Shown in pieces: positions 25,082-33,600 of a DNA stretch of 34,061 nt (position 1 is its first letter; each line of letters starts with the position of its first letter). A program made the position numbers and the translations under genes. Source of the DNA: an uncultured Mucilaginibacter sp. (GTDB lineage Bacteria; Bacteroidota; Bacteroidia; Sphingobacteriales; Sphingobacteriaceae); NCBI RefSeq assembly GCF_946479965.1, contig NZ_CAMLHX010000043.1:1-34061 (forward strand), in the 5' to 3' direction. The notes under the pieces were generated by a model. The model searched no databases, was not told the DNA's origin, and saw only the letters and a list, made by a program, of their open reading frames with translations.

Positions 25082-26365
25082 ATGGATTATCAGCAAACTA
25101 TTAATTACCTATATACCCGCCTGCCCATGTTTTCGCGCACGGGTGCTGCCGCCATTACCAAGGACCTGAGTAATACTATTGCGTTGTGCAACTTGCTCAA
25201 CCATCCCGAAAATAAATTTAAAAGCGTGCACATAGCCGGCACCAACGGCAAGGGATCTACCTCGCATATGCTGGCTGCTATATTGCAAGTAGCGGGTTAT
25301 AAAACAGGGCTTTACACATCGCCACATTTAAAAGACTTCAGGGAGCGCGTACGTATAAATGGCGAGATGATAAGCAAACAGGCTGTTGTTGATTTTGTAG
25401 CGCGTTACCAGCAAGATATAGAACGCTTAAACCTGTCATTCTTTGAAATGACCGTCGGCCTGGCCTTTGATCATTTTGCCGAAGAGCATGTTGATATTGC
25501 CATTATAGAAACCGGTTTAGGCGGCAGGCTCGACTCTACTAACGTTATCACGCCGCTCTTATCTGTAATTACCAATATAGGCTGGGATCATACCGACCTG
25601 CTGGGCAACACGCTACCGCTCATCGCCGCGGAAAAAGCCGGTATCATAAAACCGAATATTCCTGCAATAATAGGCGAGCGGCAGGATGAAGTTGCTGATG
25701 TATTTACAAAAAAAGCGAGTGACGTTGGCGCACCTATCCGCTTTGCTGCCGATGAATGGGAAGTGAAGAGCGCCAGAGTTGATCAACAGCTAAGTGTGAT
25801 GGCGTCAAACAACAGTAAAACCCGGGCTTATCCACTGTTGCTTGATTTAACAGGCAGTTATCAGCTTAAAAATGTAAAAACTGTTTTAAGCGCCATTGAT
25901 GAACTGCGCCTGCTGGGCTTTAACATAACCGACGAGCACGTAAAAGATGCCTTAAATCAAGTAAAAACGCTTACCGGCCTGCATGGGCGATGGGAAGTAC
26001 TGACGCAATCTCCTTTAACAATTTGTGATACCGGCCATAACCCGGATGGTATACAGGAAGTGTTGAAGAATATTGCTGCAACGCCCCATAAGCAACTGCA
26101 TTTTGTAATAGGAATGGTTAGCGATAAAGACAGCAGCAAAGTGTTATCTCTACTGCCTAAAACCGCTACCTATTATTTTTGTCGGCCGGATATTCCGCGT
26201 GGCCTGGATGCCGGCGATCTGCGCGACAAAGCACGCGGTTTTAATTTGCAGGGCGATAGCCACCTGTCGGTAAAAGAAGCGTTAGCTGCAGCGCAAAAAA
26301 ATGCGGCGCCTGCCGACCTTGTTTTTGTAGGCGGTAGCACATTTGTAGTTGCAGAGATAATTTAA
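25082..26365 (+). CDS. folC: Folylpolyglutamate synthase / dihydrofolate synthase
   Basis: An ATP-dependent ligase that adds glutamate to dihydropteroate and lengthens the glutamate tail of folates. The 427-residue length is normal. The P loop is GTNGKGS at residues 53-59, after HIA; LYTSPHLKDFRERVRING and the IETGLGGRLDSTN segment are characteristic, and GLHGRWEV and DTGHNPDG mark the C-terminal Mur-ligase-like domain. It is followed after 24 bp by the oxidoreductase gene in the same direction. From memory, folC often directly follows exbD or tonB in this phylum; here about 5 kb with glycosidases lies between them. Confidence 0.96.
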   Translation: MDYQQTINYLYTRLPMFSRTGAAAITKDLSNTIALCNLLNHPENKFKSVHIAGTNGKGSTSHMLAAILQVAGYKTGLYTSPHLKDFRERVRINGEMISKQAVVDFVARYQQDIERLNLSFFEMTVGLAFDHFAEEHVDIAIIETGLGGRLDSTNVITPLLSVITNIGWDHTDLLGNTLPLIAAEKAGIIKPNIPAIIGERQDEVADVFTKKASDVGAPIRFAADEWEVKSARVDQQLSVMASNNSKTRAYPLLLDLTGSYQLKNVKTVLSAIDELRLLGFNITDEHVKDALNQVKTLTGLHGRWEVLTQSPLTICDTGHNPDGIQEVLKNIAATPHKQLHFVIGMVSDKDSSKVLSLLPKTATYYFCRPDIPRGLDAGDLRDKARGFNLQGDSHLSVKEALAAAQKNAAPADLVFVGGSTFVVAEII

Positions 26366-26389
26366 ACGATATTATAACCAATAAATAGC

Positions 26390-27373
26390 ATGGGAACAAT
26401 AAACTGGGGTATAATTGGCTGCGGCGATGTCACCGAGATAAAAAGCGGGCCCCCTCTCTATAAAGTGCCTGGCAGTCGTCTAATCGCGGTGATGCGCCGT
26501 GATGCCGGGAAAGCTGAAGATTATGCGCGCAGGCACGGTGTTGGTAAATGGTATAACGATGCAGAGCATTTGCTTAACGATCAGGAGATCAATGCGGTAT
26601 ATGTTGCTACACCGCCAGCATCGCATTTAGAATATGCGCTTGCAGGCCTTAAACGCGGTTTAAATGTGTACGTAGATAAACCGGTTGCAATGAACGCAAA
26701 TGAAGCCCGCCAAATGGCAGAAGCTTTAAAGACCAGCACAGGAAAGCTTTCGGTAGCGCATTACCGCAGGGCACTGCCAATGTATTTATATATTAAAGAG
26801 TTGCTAGATACCGGTGCAATTGGCGATGTACGCAGCGTACAAATAAGAACCTGGAAAAGCGCAAAGCCGGGTAACGAAGATCTGGCACCGGATAACTGGC
26901 GCGTTAATCCTCACCTATCCGGTGGAGGCTATTTCAATGATCTTTCGCCGCATCAGTTGGATCTTATGCTGTTCTATTTTGGAGCGCCGAAAAATTATAG
27001 CGGGTTTTCTATTAACCAGGCGGGGGTTTACGGCGCTACAGACCATACTTGTGGCAGCATAATCTTTGAGAACGGCGTTGTGGTAAATGGCTCCTGGTGT
27101 TTTAATGTGGCACCATCTGAAGTGACAGACGAGTGCATAATAGTAGGCAGCAAAGGCAGTATCAGCTTTCCGTTTTTTAATGATCCATACACGGTAACGT
27201 TGAAAAATGAGAATGGAGAGTCCACAAAAACCTTTGTTCAGCCACCCCATATTGCCTATCCTATGATAGAAAAGGTTGTAAGCTATTTTAAAGGCGACGG
27301 AGATAACCCATGCAGTTTAGATGAAGCGGTTGTACTAATGAATATAATCGATACCTTCGCTAAATCCTTATAA
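26390..27373 (+). CDS. Gfo/Idh/MocA-family NAD(P)-dependent oxidoreductase
   Basis: A 327-residue two-domain dehydrogenase that oxidises or reduces a sugar or inositol-like substrate. The Rossmann motif is GIIGCGD at residues 7-13; VATPPASH at 72-79 follows, and K97 in YVDKPVAMN is the catalytic lysine (DKP instead of the commoner EKP). GGGYFNDLSPHQLDLMLFYFG supplies the late conserved Asp-His region. No signal peptide is seen, so it is cytosolic. Substrate cannot be assigned. It probably shares a transcript with folC, which does not by itself indicate a common pathway. Confidence 0.92.
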   Translation: MGTINWGIIGCGDVTEIKSGPPLYKVPGSRLIAVMRRDAGKAEDYARRHGVGKWYNDAEHLLNDQEINAVYVATPPASHLEYALAGLKRGLNVYVDKPVAMNANEARQMAEALKTSTGKLSVAHYRRALPMYLYIKELLDTGAIGDVRSVQIRTWKSAKPGNEDLAPDNWRVNPHLSGGGYFNDLSPHQLDLMLFYFGAPKNYSGFSINQAGVYGATDHTCGSIIFENGVVVNGSWCFNVAPSEVTDECIIVGSKGSISFPFFNDPYTVTLKNENGESTKTFVQPPHIAYPMIEKVVSYFKGDGDNPCSLDEAVVLMNIIDTFAKSL

Positions 27374-27432
27374 TGAAGTGGTCGTTTTATTAAAAAATGT
27401 CTAATTTGCTAAAAAATAGCACTTAAGCCTTT

Positions 27433-27960
27433 ATGAAAGCTATCCTGTATTTATCCACCATATTCCTTTTGGCTATCAGCTTTAACGGCCGTGCTCAAAC
27501 ATCGCCTGTTCCCAAAAGTTATTCCCTTACAACCCCCGAAGATTATAATAAATATGAAAAAGACGTTGTAAACGTCATCAACTGGTTGGAGCAAACTCCT
27601 TGGGATCCAAAAAGCATTGAAAGGCAAATAGCAGATTCATTTCTTCTGGCGTGGATCTCTGGTAGCCCAACGGTGACTATAGAACTCGGTGATGATATCC
27701 TTATGAAGATAATGGAAAAAAATAAAGAGGCGCTTGTTACCTATATGGGTGGATATACTAAGTACACGTTACAAAGTAGGGCAGATAAAACCAGCTATGA
27801 TGTTAACAAGGCTAAATTAGCGGGTTTTAAAGCCATAATCTCGAAGTATAATTCCGAAAAAAAGACTCGCTCAAAAGATAAGAATGTGGAGATGCTTGCC
27901 AAATTAGACAGCGAGGGCAAATTAGAGAACTGGATAGCTACCGAACTTTCTAAAAAGTAA
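27433..27960 (+). CDS. Secreted protein of unknown function
   Basis: A 175-residue protein with a Sec signal, MKAILYLSTIFLLAISFNGRAQ, and a mostly helical mature part containing VVNVINWLEQTPWDP and a lysine-rich end. I do not recognise a characterised family, although proteins of this look are common in the phylum. It may be transcribed with the preceding oxidoreductase (59 bp gap) or alone. Its 3' end overlaps the T-rich side of the terminator used by the small gene on the other strand. Confidence 0.8.
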   Translation: MKAILYLSTIFLLAISFNGRAQTSPVPKSYSLTTPEDYNKYEKDVVNVINWLEQTPWDPKSIERQIADSFLLAWISGSPTVTIELGDDILMKIMEKNKEALVTYMGGYTKYTLQSRADKTSYDVNKAKLAGFKAIISKYNSEKKTRSKDKNVEMLAKLDSEGKLENWIATELSKK

Positions 27961-27985
27961 AAGGGCCGCTGGTAAGGCCGCCCTT
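27961..27985. terminator. Hairpin terminator between convergent genes
   Basis: Arms AAGGGCCGC (27961-27969) and GCCGCCCTT (27977-27985) pair with one mismatch around a 7-base loop. On the minus strand it is followed by TTTTACTTTTT, suiting termination of the small gene at 27995-28171; it begins right after the stop codon of the plus-strand gene. Confidence 0.7.
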
Positions 27986-27994
27986 GCTAATAGA

Positions 27995-28171
27995 TCAATC
28001 TTTCTTTTTAGGAACTTTAGCACCTTCTTTCCGCGCCTCTGAGAGGCCAATAGCTACAGCCTGTTTTTTACTGGTAACCTTTTTGCCACTGCCGCTTTTA
28101 AGTTTGCCTTCCTTCATTTCATGCATGGTTTTTTCTACTTTTTCACCTGCCTTTTCAGAATACTTTGCCAT
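27995..28171 (-). CDS. Small basic DUF6496-like protein
   Basis: A 58-residue, Lys-rich protein beginning MAKYSEKAGEKVEKTMHEMK, with a middle KSGSGKKVTSKKQAVAIGLS and the end SEARKEGAKVPKKKD. It matches from memory the small DUF6496 family that is widespread in Bacteroidota and often multi-copy. The KKVTSKKQAVAIGLSEA segment resembles a short helical DNA/RNA-binding-like motif seen in other stress-associated small proteins, but the function is unknown. It is monocistronic and ends at a good hairpin. Confidence 0.85.
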   Translation of the reverse strand: MAKYSEKAGEKVEKTMHEMKEGKLKSGSGKKVTSKKQAVAIGLSEARKEGAKVPKKKD

Positions 28172-28314
28172 AACATTTTCATTAGATGAATAATTTTTTA
28201 TTCAGCAAAATGTTTGCCACATAATACTGCGCCGGCTTTCGTTTATTAATATATCACTATATTCAAAACATTAAATACAAACAAACAATAGTGCGCGAGC
28301 TTTAATATCCCTAT

Positions 28315-29409
28315 ATGATATCAAAAAAAATAATTGCCCCTTTTTATGAACGTTTAGCGCTCATCCTGATAGGTTTTGTGGTGTTGGGTTATTTGATCGT
28401 ACAGGGGAAGGAATTGCTTGATCCCCTGTTATTCGGCTTTCTGTTTGCCATTTTGGTGTTACCGGTTGCTAATTTTTTTGAACGTAAGCTGCGTCTACCA
28501 CGTTCTGCATCGTCGTTTTTATCGGTTATAATGCTTGTAGGGTTGGTTACAGCTATACTTTACCTGGTTGGGGCGCAAATATCGCGTTTAATGTCTGATT
28601 GGCCCGTGCTTAAAAACCAGCTCACTCAATCAGTCAATGATTTGTCGCTGTGGATAGAGAGCAGTTTCAGTATTAATCTGGAAAGCCAGAAAACCATAGT
28701 AGATGATACTGCAAAAAAGATCCTTTCTTCCGGAAGCCAGGTTATAACCACCACATTTGGCGCGGTGTCGTCGCTGGTGTTGTTCTATGTTTTTATAATG
28801 ATATTCACGTTTTTTATACTTTTCTACCGTAGATTGCTATACCAATTTGTGTTAAAAGTATTTAACGCTGAACATGGACACGTTGTAAATGACATTACTC
28901 AAAATATTCAAAGCATTCTGCGTCAATACATTTTGGGTTTATTGTTTGAAATGATAATAGTTGCAGCAATTGCCTGCACTGCATTTTGGATGATAGGTAT
29001 AAAATATGCAGTACTGTTGGGTTTAATAGTTGGCCTTTTCAATATAATTCCCTACCTGGGCATTTTTACAGCGCTTGTTTTAAGTGTACTGGTAACTTTT
29101 GCCACCGGGCCGATAACTAACACCATTGCAGTGGGTATAAGCATAATTGTTATACACGCCGTTGATGCTAATTTACTGCTACCCACCGTTGTTGGGTCTA
29201 AAGTAAGACTAAACGCCTTAATAACCTTTTTAGGCATAATTTTGGGCGAAATGCTATGGGGATTATCAGGTATGTTTTTGTCTATTCCGGTCATTGCCAT
29301 ATTCAAGATAATATTTGACAGGATAGAAAGCACCAAACCATGGGGATACCTTTTGGGAGGCGACTACGAGTTTAAATCTGCTGCAAAAAAAAGAATGAAA
29401 ACGGAGTAG
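28315..29409 (+). CDS. AI-2E family (PerM/TqsA-like) membrane transporter
   Basis: A 364-residue inner-membrane permease with about seven or eight spans. The order of two N-terminal spans, a span ending in the charged ERKLRLPRSAS loop, a long hydrophilic stretch (about 95-145), and a C-terminal set containing GLIVGLFNIIPYLG and GSKVRLNALITFLGIILGEMLWGLSGMFLSIP is typical of the family once called UPF0118. Members have been linked to autoinducer-2 export, Na+/H+ exchange or unknown substrates, so the family name should not be read as proof of AI-2 transport. It lies upstream of lpxK, with a 97-bp gap holding period-7 repeats. Confidence 0.93.
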   Translation: MISKKIIAPFYERLALILIGFVVLGYLIVQGKELLDPLLFGFLFAILVLPVANFFERKLRLPRSASSFLSVIMLVGLVTAILYLVGAQISRLMSDWPVLKNQLTQSVNDLSLWIESSFSINLESQKTIVDDTAKKILSSGSQVITTTFGAVSSLVLFYVFIMIFTFFILFYRRLLYQFVLKVFNAEHGHVVNDITQNIQSILRQYILGLLFEMIIVAAIACTAFWMIGIKYAVLLGLIVGLFNIIPYLGIFTALVLSVLVTFATGPITNTIAVGISIIVIHAVDANLLLPTVVGSKVRLNALITFLGIILGEMLWGLSGMFLSIPVIAIFKIIFDRIESTKPWGYLLGGDYEFKSAAKKRMKTE

Positions 29410-29426
29410 GTGAATAGTGTATAGTC
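29406..29426. repeat. Heptamer words at the end of the AI-2E-type gene
   Basis: GTAGGTG, AATAGTG and TATAGTC follow in steps of seven. The first contains the TAG stop codon (29407-29409). Confidence 0.45.
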
Positions 29427-29460
29427 CATCAAAACTTTAGATAATCGATAACATTGCTAA

Positions 29461-29489
29461 TTAACTAATCACTACTTAACTAATCTCTG
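29461..29489. repeat. Inverted copy of the exbD-end repeat
   Basis: TTAACTAATCACTAC (29461-29475) is the exact reverse complement of 19046-19060, and TTAACTAATCTCTG (29476-29489) matches the reverse complement of 19061-19074 at 13 of 14 bases. The order of the two words is exchanged between the sites. Confidence 0.8.
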
Positions 29490-29506
29490 ATTGCTATCTT
29501 CGCTGT

Positions 29507-30559
29507 ATGAAATACCTGCGTTTGCTCTTATTTCCATTTTCGCTGGTTTATGGCCTTGTTATCATAATGCGCAACTGGCTTTATGATACCGGTGTATTTG
29601 AAAGCCGGGAGTTTAATCTGCCTGTAATTGCGGTAGGTAACCTGGATGTGGGCGGAGCCGGTAAAAGCCCCATGACGGAATACCTGATACGTCTATTAAA
29701 GACAGAGCGTAAATTGGCTACACTTAGCCGCGGTTACGGAAGGGTTACAGAGGGTTTTTTTATTGCAGGCAAAGATACTGACGCAACGCAGATCGGCGAT
29801 GAACCGGCGCAGTTCAAACATAAATTTCCTGAAATTACAGTAGCGGTTTGCGAGAAAAGATTAGTGGGAATTGAACAGCTGAAAGTCGATCACGACCTGA
29901 TAATTCTGGATGACGCATATCAGCACAGGGCTGTTAAATCCGGCTTAAGTATATTATTATTTGATTATAATAGCATTACACGATCCCAGTTTTTACTGCC
30001 TGCCGGAAATTTACGCGAACCGTTTAGCGGGCGCTGGCGTGCAGATGTTATTGTAATAAGCAAATGCCCCGAAGATGTTAGCGAGACAACGCAAAGAAAG
30101 ATAGCCGATAAAATAGCTCTTCTGCCCTATCAACAGCTATATTTTAGTACAATAAGCTATTTTACATTACAAAATATAACAAGGACCAGTCTCAACGAAG
30201 TGATAGACACTGAAACCACAGTTTTTTTGCTATCCGGTATAGCTAATCCTACTCCGTTGGTTGCTTATTTAAAAACTCAAACTTTAAACGTTATTCACCA
30301 TAATTATCCCGATCATCACAGATTTAGCTTAAAAAATATCACTAAACTTGCTGAAGATTTCAAAGCGTGCAAATCAGAAAAAAAACTGATCATCACAACA
30401 GAAAAGGATGCGCAACGTTTAGGAATGCATGAGTTAAAAGAAATACTTAGTGGCCTGCCGGTTTTTGTACAGCCTATAGGCGTTAAATTTTTACACGATC
30501 AGCAAAATTTTGATCAAACTGTTTTAAAATATGTTAGAGAATATTTACCACACCGTTAG
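29507..30559 (+). CDS. lpxK: Tetraacyldisaccharide 4'-kinase
   Basis: Phosphorylates the 4' position of the lipid A disaccharide precursor at the inner-membrane face. The 350-residue protein has an N-terminal membrane-associated helix and a P loop, GNLDVGGAGKSP, at residues 44-55, followed by LSRGYGR and the DDAYQHR segment, all in the family's order; TEKDAQRL is the late conserved motif. Its last 29 bases overlap the start of the purine nucleoside phosphorylase gene, so the two are probably translated from one message. Confidence 0.96.
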   Translation: MKYLRLLLFPFSLVYGLVIIMRNWLYDTGVFESREFNLPVIAVGNLDVGGAGKSPMTEYLIRLLKTERKLATLSRGYGRVTEGFFIAGKDTDATQIGDEPAQFKHKFPEITVAVCEKRLVGIEQLKVDHDLIILDDAYQHRAVKSGLSILLFDYNSITRSQFLLPAGNLREPFSGRWRADVIVISKCPEDVSETTQRKIADKIALLPYQQLYFSTISYFTLQNITRTSLNEVIDTETTVFLLSGIANPTPLVAYLKTQTLNVIHHNYPDHHRFSLKNITKLAEDFKACKSEKKLIITTEKDAQRLGMHELKEILSGLPVFVQPIGVKFLHDQQNFDQTVLKYVREYLPHR

Positions 30560-31352
30560 TTATATAAAAAATCGCATAGGCGATTTTGAACCTGAAGTTG
30601 GCATAATATTAGGCACCGGTTTGGGCGGCCTGGTAAACGAAATTGAGGTTGAAAAGCAGCTGATGTATTCTAACATTCCGGATTTCCCGATATCAACCCT
30701 TGAATTTCACTCGGGCAAATTAATATTCGGGAAATTAGCCGGTATTAAAGTGGTTGCCATGCAGGGCCGACTGCATTACTACGAAGGATACAGCATGCAG
30801 GAAATAACTTTTCCGGTTAGGGTAATGAAAATGCTGGGTATAAAAACACTGTTCGTTTCAAACGCAAGCGGTTCTCTAAATCCTGAGTTTAAAAAGGGCG
30901 ATCTGATGGTGATAGAAGATCATATCAACCTGCAACCGGAAAATCCTTTGGCCGGAAGGAACAACGAGGAATTAGGGCCACGTTTTCCGGATATGAGCGA
31001 GCCTTATCAGCGTACTTTAGTAAGTAAAGCGCTTCAAATTGCAAAACAAAATAATATCATTTGTCATAAAGGCGTATATGTAGCTGTACCTGGGCCCAAT
31101 CTGGAGACCAAAGCCGAATATCGTTACCTGCGCATTATTGGCGGCGATGCCGTAGGCATGAGTACGGTGCCCGAAGTTATTGTGGCCAGGCACATGAGTT
31201 TGCCGGTTTTTGCCATATCAGTACTTACAGATGAGGGCTTTGGCGAAGAACTTACGCCGGTTTCGGTTGAAGAGATCATCGCCGTTGCGCAAGCTGCCGA
31301 GCCAAATATGACGTTGATTTTAAAAGAACTGATAGCAAGTTTAAATGCCTGA
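30531..31352 (+). CDS. punA: Purine-nucleoside phosphorylase, trimeric type
   Basis: Splits purine nucleosides with phosphate in the cytosol, for purine salvage. The 273-residue length and motifs fit the trimeric class rather than the hexameric DeoD class: GTGLGGL at 28-34 (phosphate site), QGRLHYYEGY at 78-87, NASGSLNPEFKKGDLMVIEDHIN at 111-133, GPRFPDMSEPY at 149-159, and LETKAEYRYLR then GMSTVPEVIVARH in the nucleoside site. The start lies inside lpxK (29-base overlap) and its end overlaps the porin start by 8 bases, so translational coupling is likely. Symbol by class; other names are used for this enzyme. Confidence 0.95.
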   Translation: MLENIYHTVSYIKNRIGDFEPEVGIILGTGLGGLVNEIEVEKQLMYSNIPDFPISTLEFHSGKLIFGKLAGIKVVAMQGRLHYYEGYSMQEITFPVRVMKMLGIKTLFVSNASGSLNPEFKKGDLMVIEDHINLQPENPLAGRNNEELGPRFPDMSEPYQRTLVSKALQIAKQNNIICHKGVYVAVPGPNLETKAEYRYLRIIGGDAVGMSTVPEVIVARHMSLPVFAISVLTDEGFGEELTPVSVEEIIAVAQAAEPNMTLILKELIASLNA

Positions 31353-33519
31353 TAAATTAAAGCTCTTTTTATCTTTAGTTATTTGCCTATGGGTTACTAC
31401 CACCGTTGCGCAAAACGGACCGCCGTATAACAATGGTGGTTACAACAATGGTGGTTACAACAATGGCAATAATAATGGCAACTACAATAACGGCAATTAT
31501 AATAATGATCCTCGCTATCCTACCAACTTTAACGATACGACACGAAACCGCAGCAGGGTTTTAACTACCGACCAGATGATTGATACGCTGCGCAAACGCG
31601 AGAAGCAGCGTATGGACTCGGTTATATTTAGTACCCGTTTTATTAAAATAACCAACGAGGCTTTGCTGCGCGATAGTACACAGCTATTTCCGCTTGACAC
31701 ATCGTTAACTGATTTTGAAAATTACAACCCGCTTTTCTTTGCCCGAAATCCTAAAATAAGTTTGGGTGGTACAATGGGGCTTGCCGCGCGTCCGTTATTA
31801 TTTGAACCACGTAAAACAATTGGCTTTGATGTGGGCCTGCACGCGCTTGATCCATGGCAGTTTACTGCTGATGATGTATACTACTTTAATGCACGGGTAC
31901 CTTATACGCTCTTAACAATGGTTACCAGCGGATCAGAGGAACAATATTTTAAAGCTTTTCATACGCAAAACATTAAACCCAACTGGAATGTGGGGTTCAG
32001 TTTAAATTTCCTGGGTTCGCGTGGAACATATTCCAACACCAATATTTTGGGACAAAACGTGAGCAACTTAACAGGTAATGTTTTTAGCTGGTACGAATCA
32101 AAAAGCAAGCGATACAATTTATTAACCACGTTAATCTTTAATAATATCAAATCACCCGAATCGGGTTCGGTATTAAACGATTCACTTTTTACCAGTGTCC
32201 GCGGATCATTCGATAAAAACACCGAACGTGTGCGTTTACCCAACTCGTTTGCAAATTTTAAAGAAACCAACTTACACATTAAACAGTTTTATTATGTGGG
32301 CCGCATTGATACAACTTTGGTTAAAAACAAAAGCAGCGCCAATATTTTGCCCACACAGCGCTTCTCGCATACACTAAACATAAGTCAGAGAAAATACATT
32401 TATCAACATTTAGATCAGGATGTTTATCATGTCTTTCCTGATTACTATTTCAGTTCAAACAGAACAAAAGATTCACTTACAGTAAACAATATCCAAAACG
32501 ATTTTTCATACAGTTTTTATCTGCGCGGTAAATCAAGCCAGTTTGTAAAAAACGAGTTTAAGTTAGACGTTGGCCTTACGCATGACCTTTATAATTACAA
32601 TCAATTTGTTGTTGATACCACGCTTAATCAGTCCGGTGTAAAGGTGGTATTACCGCAAAAACAACAGCAGGCAAATTTTCAAAACATAACCCTTAACGGA
32701 AGAGCAAGTTATCGCTTTAGCGATAGGCTTAATCTGCAGGCGACAGTTAACCAAATAGTTGTGGGCCGCAATTTTGGCGATTTTCTGTATGATGCTAAAC
32801 TGCTATTATCCGGTAGCAACAAAGCCGGAAGAATTATATTGAACGTCTATCAGCAGAGCAGTTCGCCCTCTCTGGCAGCCACCAACTGGATAAGCAATCA
32901 CTATATTTTTAATAACAGTTTTGCCAATCAAAAAACAACGGCGCTATCTTTCAATTATATAAACGATGCCTTGGCTTTTGATCTAAAGGCGGAATATTTC
33001 CTGTTAAACGACTATCTGTACTACGAATCTTCACCAGGCGGCATTGATGCGCACCCGGTACAACTTTCTAACGCTATTAACCTGTTAAAAATAAGCATAG
33101 GTAAAAACCTCGAATTTGGTAACTGGCATTTTGATAATTTCGTTGTATACGAAAAGACCGACTATCAGAAAACGCTGCGGGTGCCCGAGTTTTACACTTA
33201 CAGCAGTTTGTATGTCAATTCGTTCTTCTTTAAAGTTTTGCGTACCTCTACAGGCATAAGTGTGCGTTATAACACGCCATACTCAGCACCATCATACGGG
33301 GTTGGTTTGGGCCAGTTCTATAACGGTGCCGATGTACAGTTCTCCTCCTATCCTTTTGCTTCGGTATTCTTAAAAGCCAATATCAAAAACACCGATTTAT
33401 TGGTAATGTACGATTACGCCAATCAGGGTTTGTTCAGCAAAGGGTATTACACAGTTAATCGCTACCCGCAACTATCAAGTATGTTGAAGTTTGGGGTAAG
33501 GTGGAATTTCTATCAATAG
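31345..33519 (+). CDS. Putative outer-membrane porin (Porin_10-like)
   Basis: A 724-residue predicted beta-barrel. The signal, MPDKLKLFLSLVICLWVTTTVAQ, is followed by an Asn/Gly/Tyr repeat tract (about residues 29-55), a charged linker (about 65-95), and a long beta-strand-rich region with alternating aromatic residues that ends in LKFGVRWNFYQ, close to the C terminus. The arrangement fits the putative porin family common in Bacteroidota, where it often follows purine or lipid A genes; that placement is from memory. Channel selectivity is unknown. The start overlaps the preceding gene by 8 bases. The repeat tract could vary in copy number between strains. Confidence 0.88.
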   Translation: MPDKLKLFLSLVICLWVTTTVAQNGPPYNNGGYNNGGYNNGNNNGNYNNGNYNNDPRYPTNFNDTTRNRSRVLTTDQMIDTLRKREKQRMDSVIFSTRFIKITNEALLRDSTQLFPLDTSLTDFENYNPLFFARNPKISLGGTMGLAARPLLFEPRKTIGFDVGLHALDPWQFTADDVYYFNARVPYTLLTMVTSGSEEQYFKAFHTQNIKPNWNVGFSLNFLGSRGTYSNTNILGQNVSNLTGNVFSWYESKSKRYNLLTTLIFNNIKSPESGSVLNDSLFTSVRGSFDKNTERVRLPNSFANFKETNLHIKQFYYVGRIDTTLVKNKSSANILPTQRFSHTLNISQRKYIYQHLDQDVYHVFPDYYFSSNRTKDSLTVNNIQNDFSYSFYLRGKSSQFVKNEFKLDVGLTHDLYNYNQFVVDTTLNQSGVKVVLPQKQQQANFQNITLNGRASYRFSDRLNLQATVNQIVVGRNFGDFLYDAKLLLSGSNKAGRIILNVYQQSSSPSLAATNWISNHYIFNNSFANQKTTALSFNYINDALAFDLKAEYFLLNDYLYYESSPGGIDAHPVQLSNAINLLKISIGKNLEFGNWHFDNFVVYEKTDYQKTLRVPEFYTYSSLYVNSFFFKVLRTSTGISVRYNTPYSAPSYGVGLGQFYNGADVQFSSYPFASVFLKANIKNTDLLVMYDYANQGLFSKGYYTVNRYPQLSSMLKFGVRWNFYQ
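31429..31509 (+). repeat. 15-bp tandem repeat encoding an Asn-Gly-Tyr tract
   Basis: Two identical units AACAATGGTGGTTAC (31429-31443, 31444-31458), a 12-base unit, then two degenerate 15-base units and a 9-base remnant. All keep the porin reading frame and encode NNGGY/NNGNY words just after the signal peptide. Confidence 0.85.
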
Positions 33520-33600
33520 GTTGCCAGTTGCAGTTAGCACCTGAATTGCAACCTGACACGGCGAGAACTGCCCACTGCACACTCCAAACTAACAAATCAC
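33520..33600. repeat. Heptamer-phased repeat between two convergent stop codons
   Basis: After the porin stop: GTTGCCA, GTTGCAG, TTAGCAC (33520-33540). Later: AACTGCC, CACTGCA, CACTCCA, AACTAAC, AAATCAC (33566-33600). The second group contains words complementary to the first, and the final one contains the stop codon of the minus-strand gene. No hairpin with a T tract is evident. Confidence 0.6.

Noticed and set aside
27984..28193. Plus-strand 69-residue frame
   Set aside because: It is the antisense of the DUF6496-like gene on the minus strand, which has a clear family match and its own terminator.
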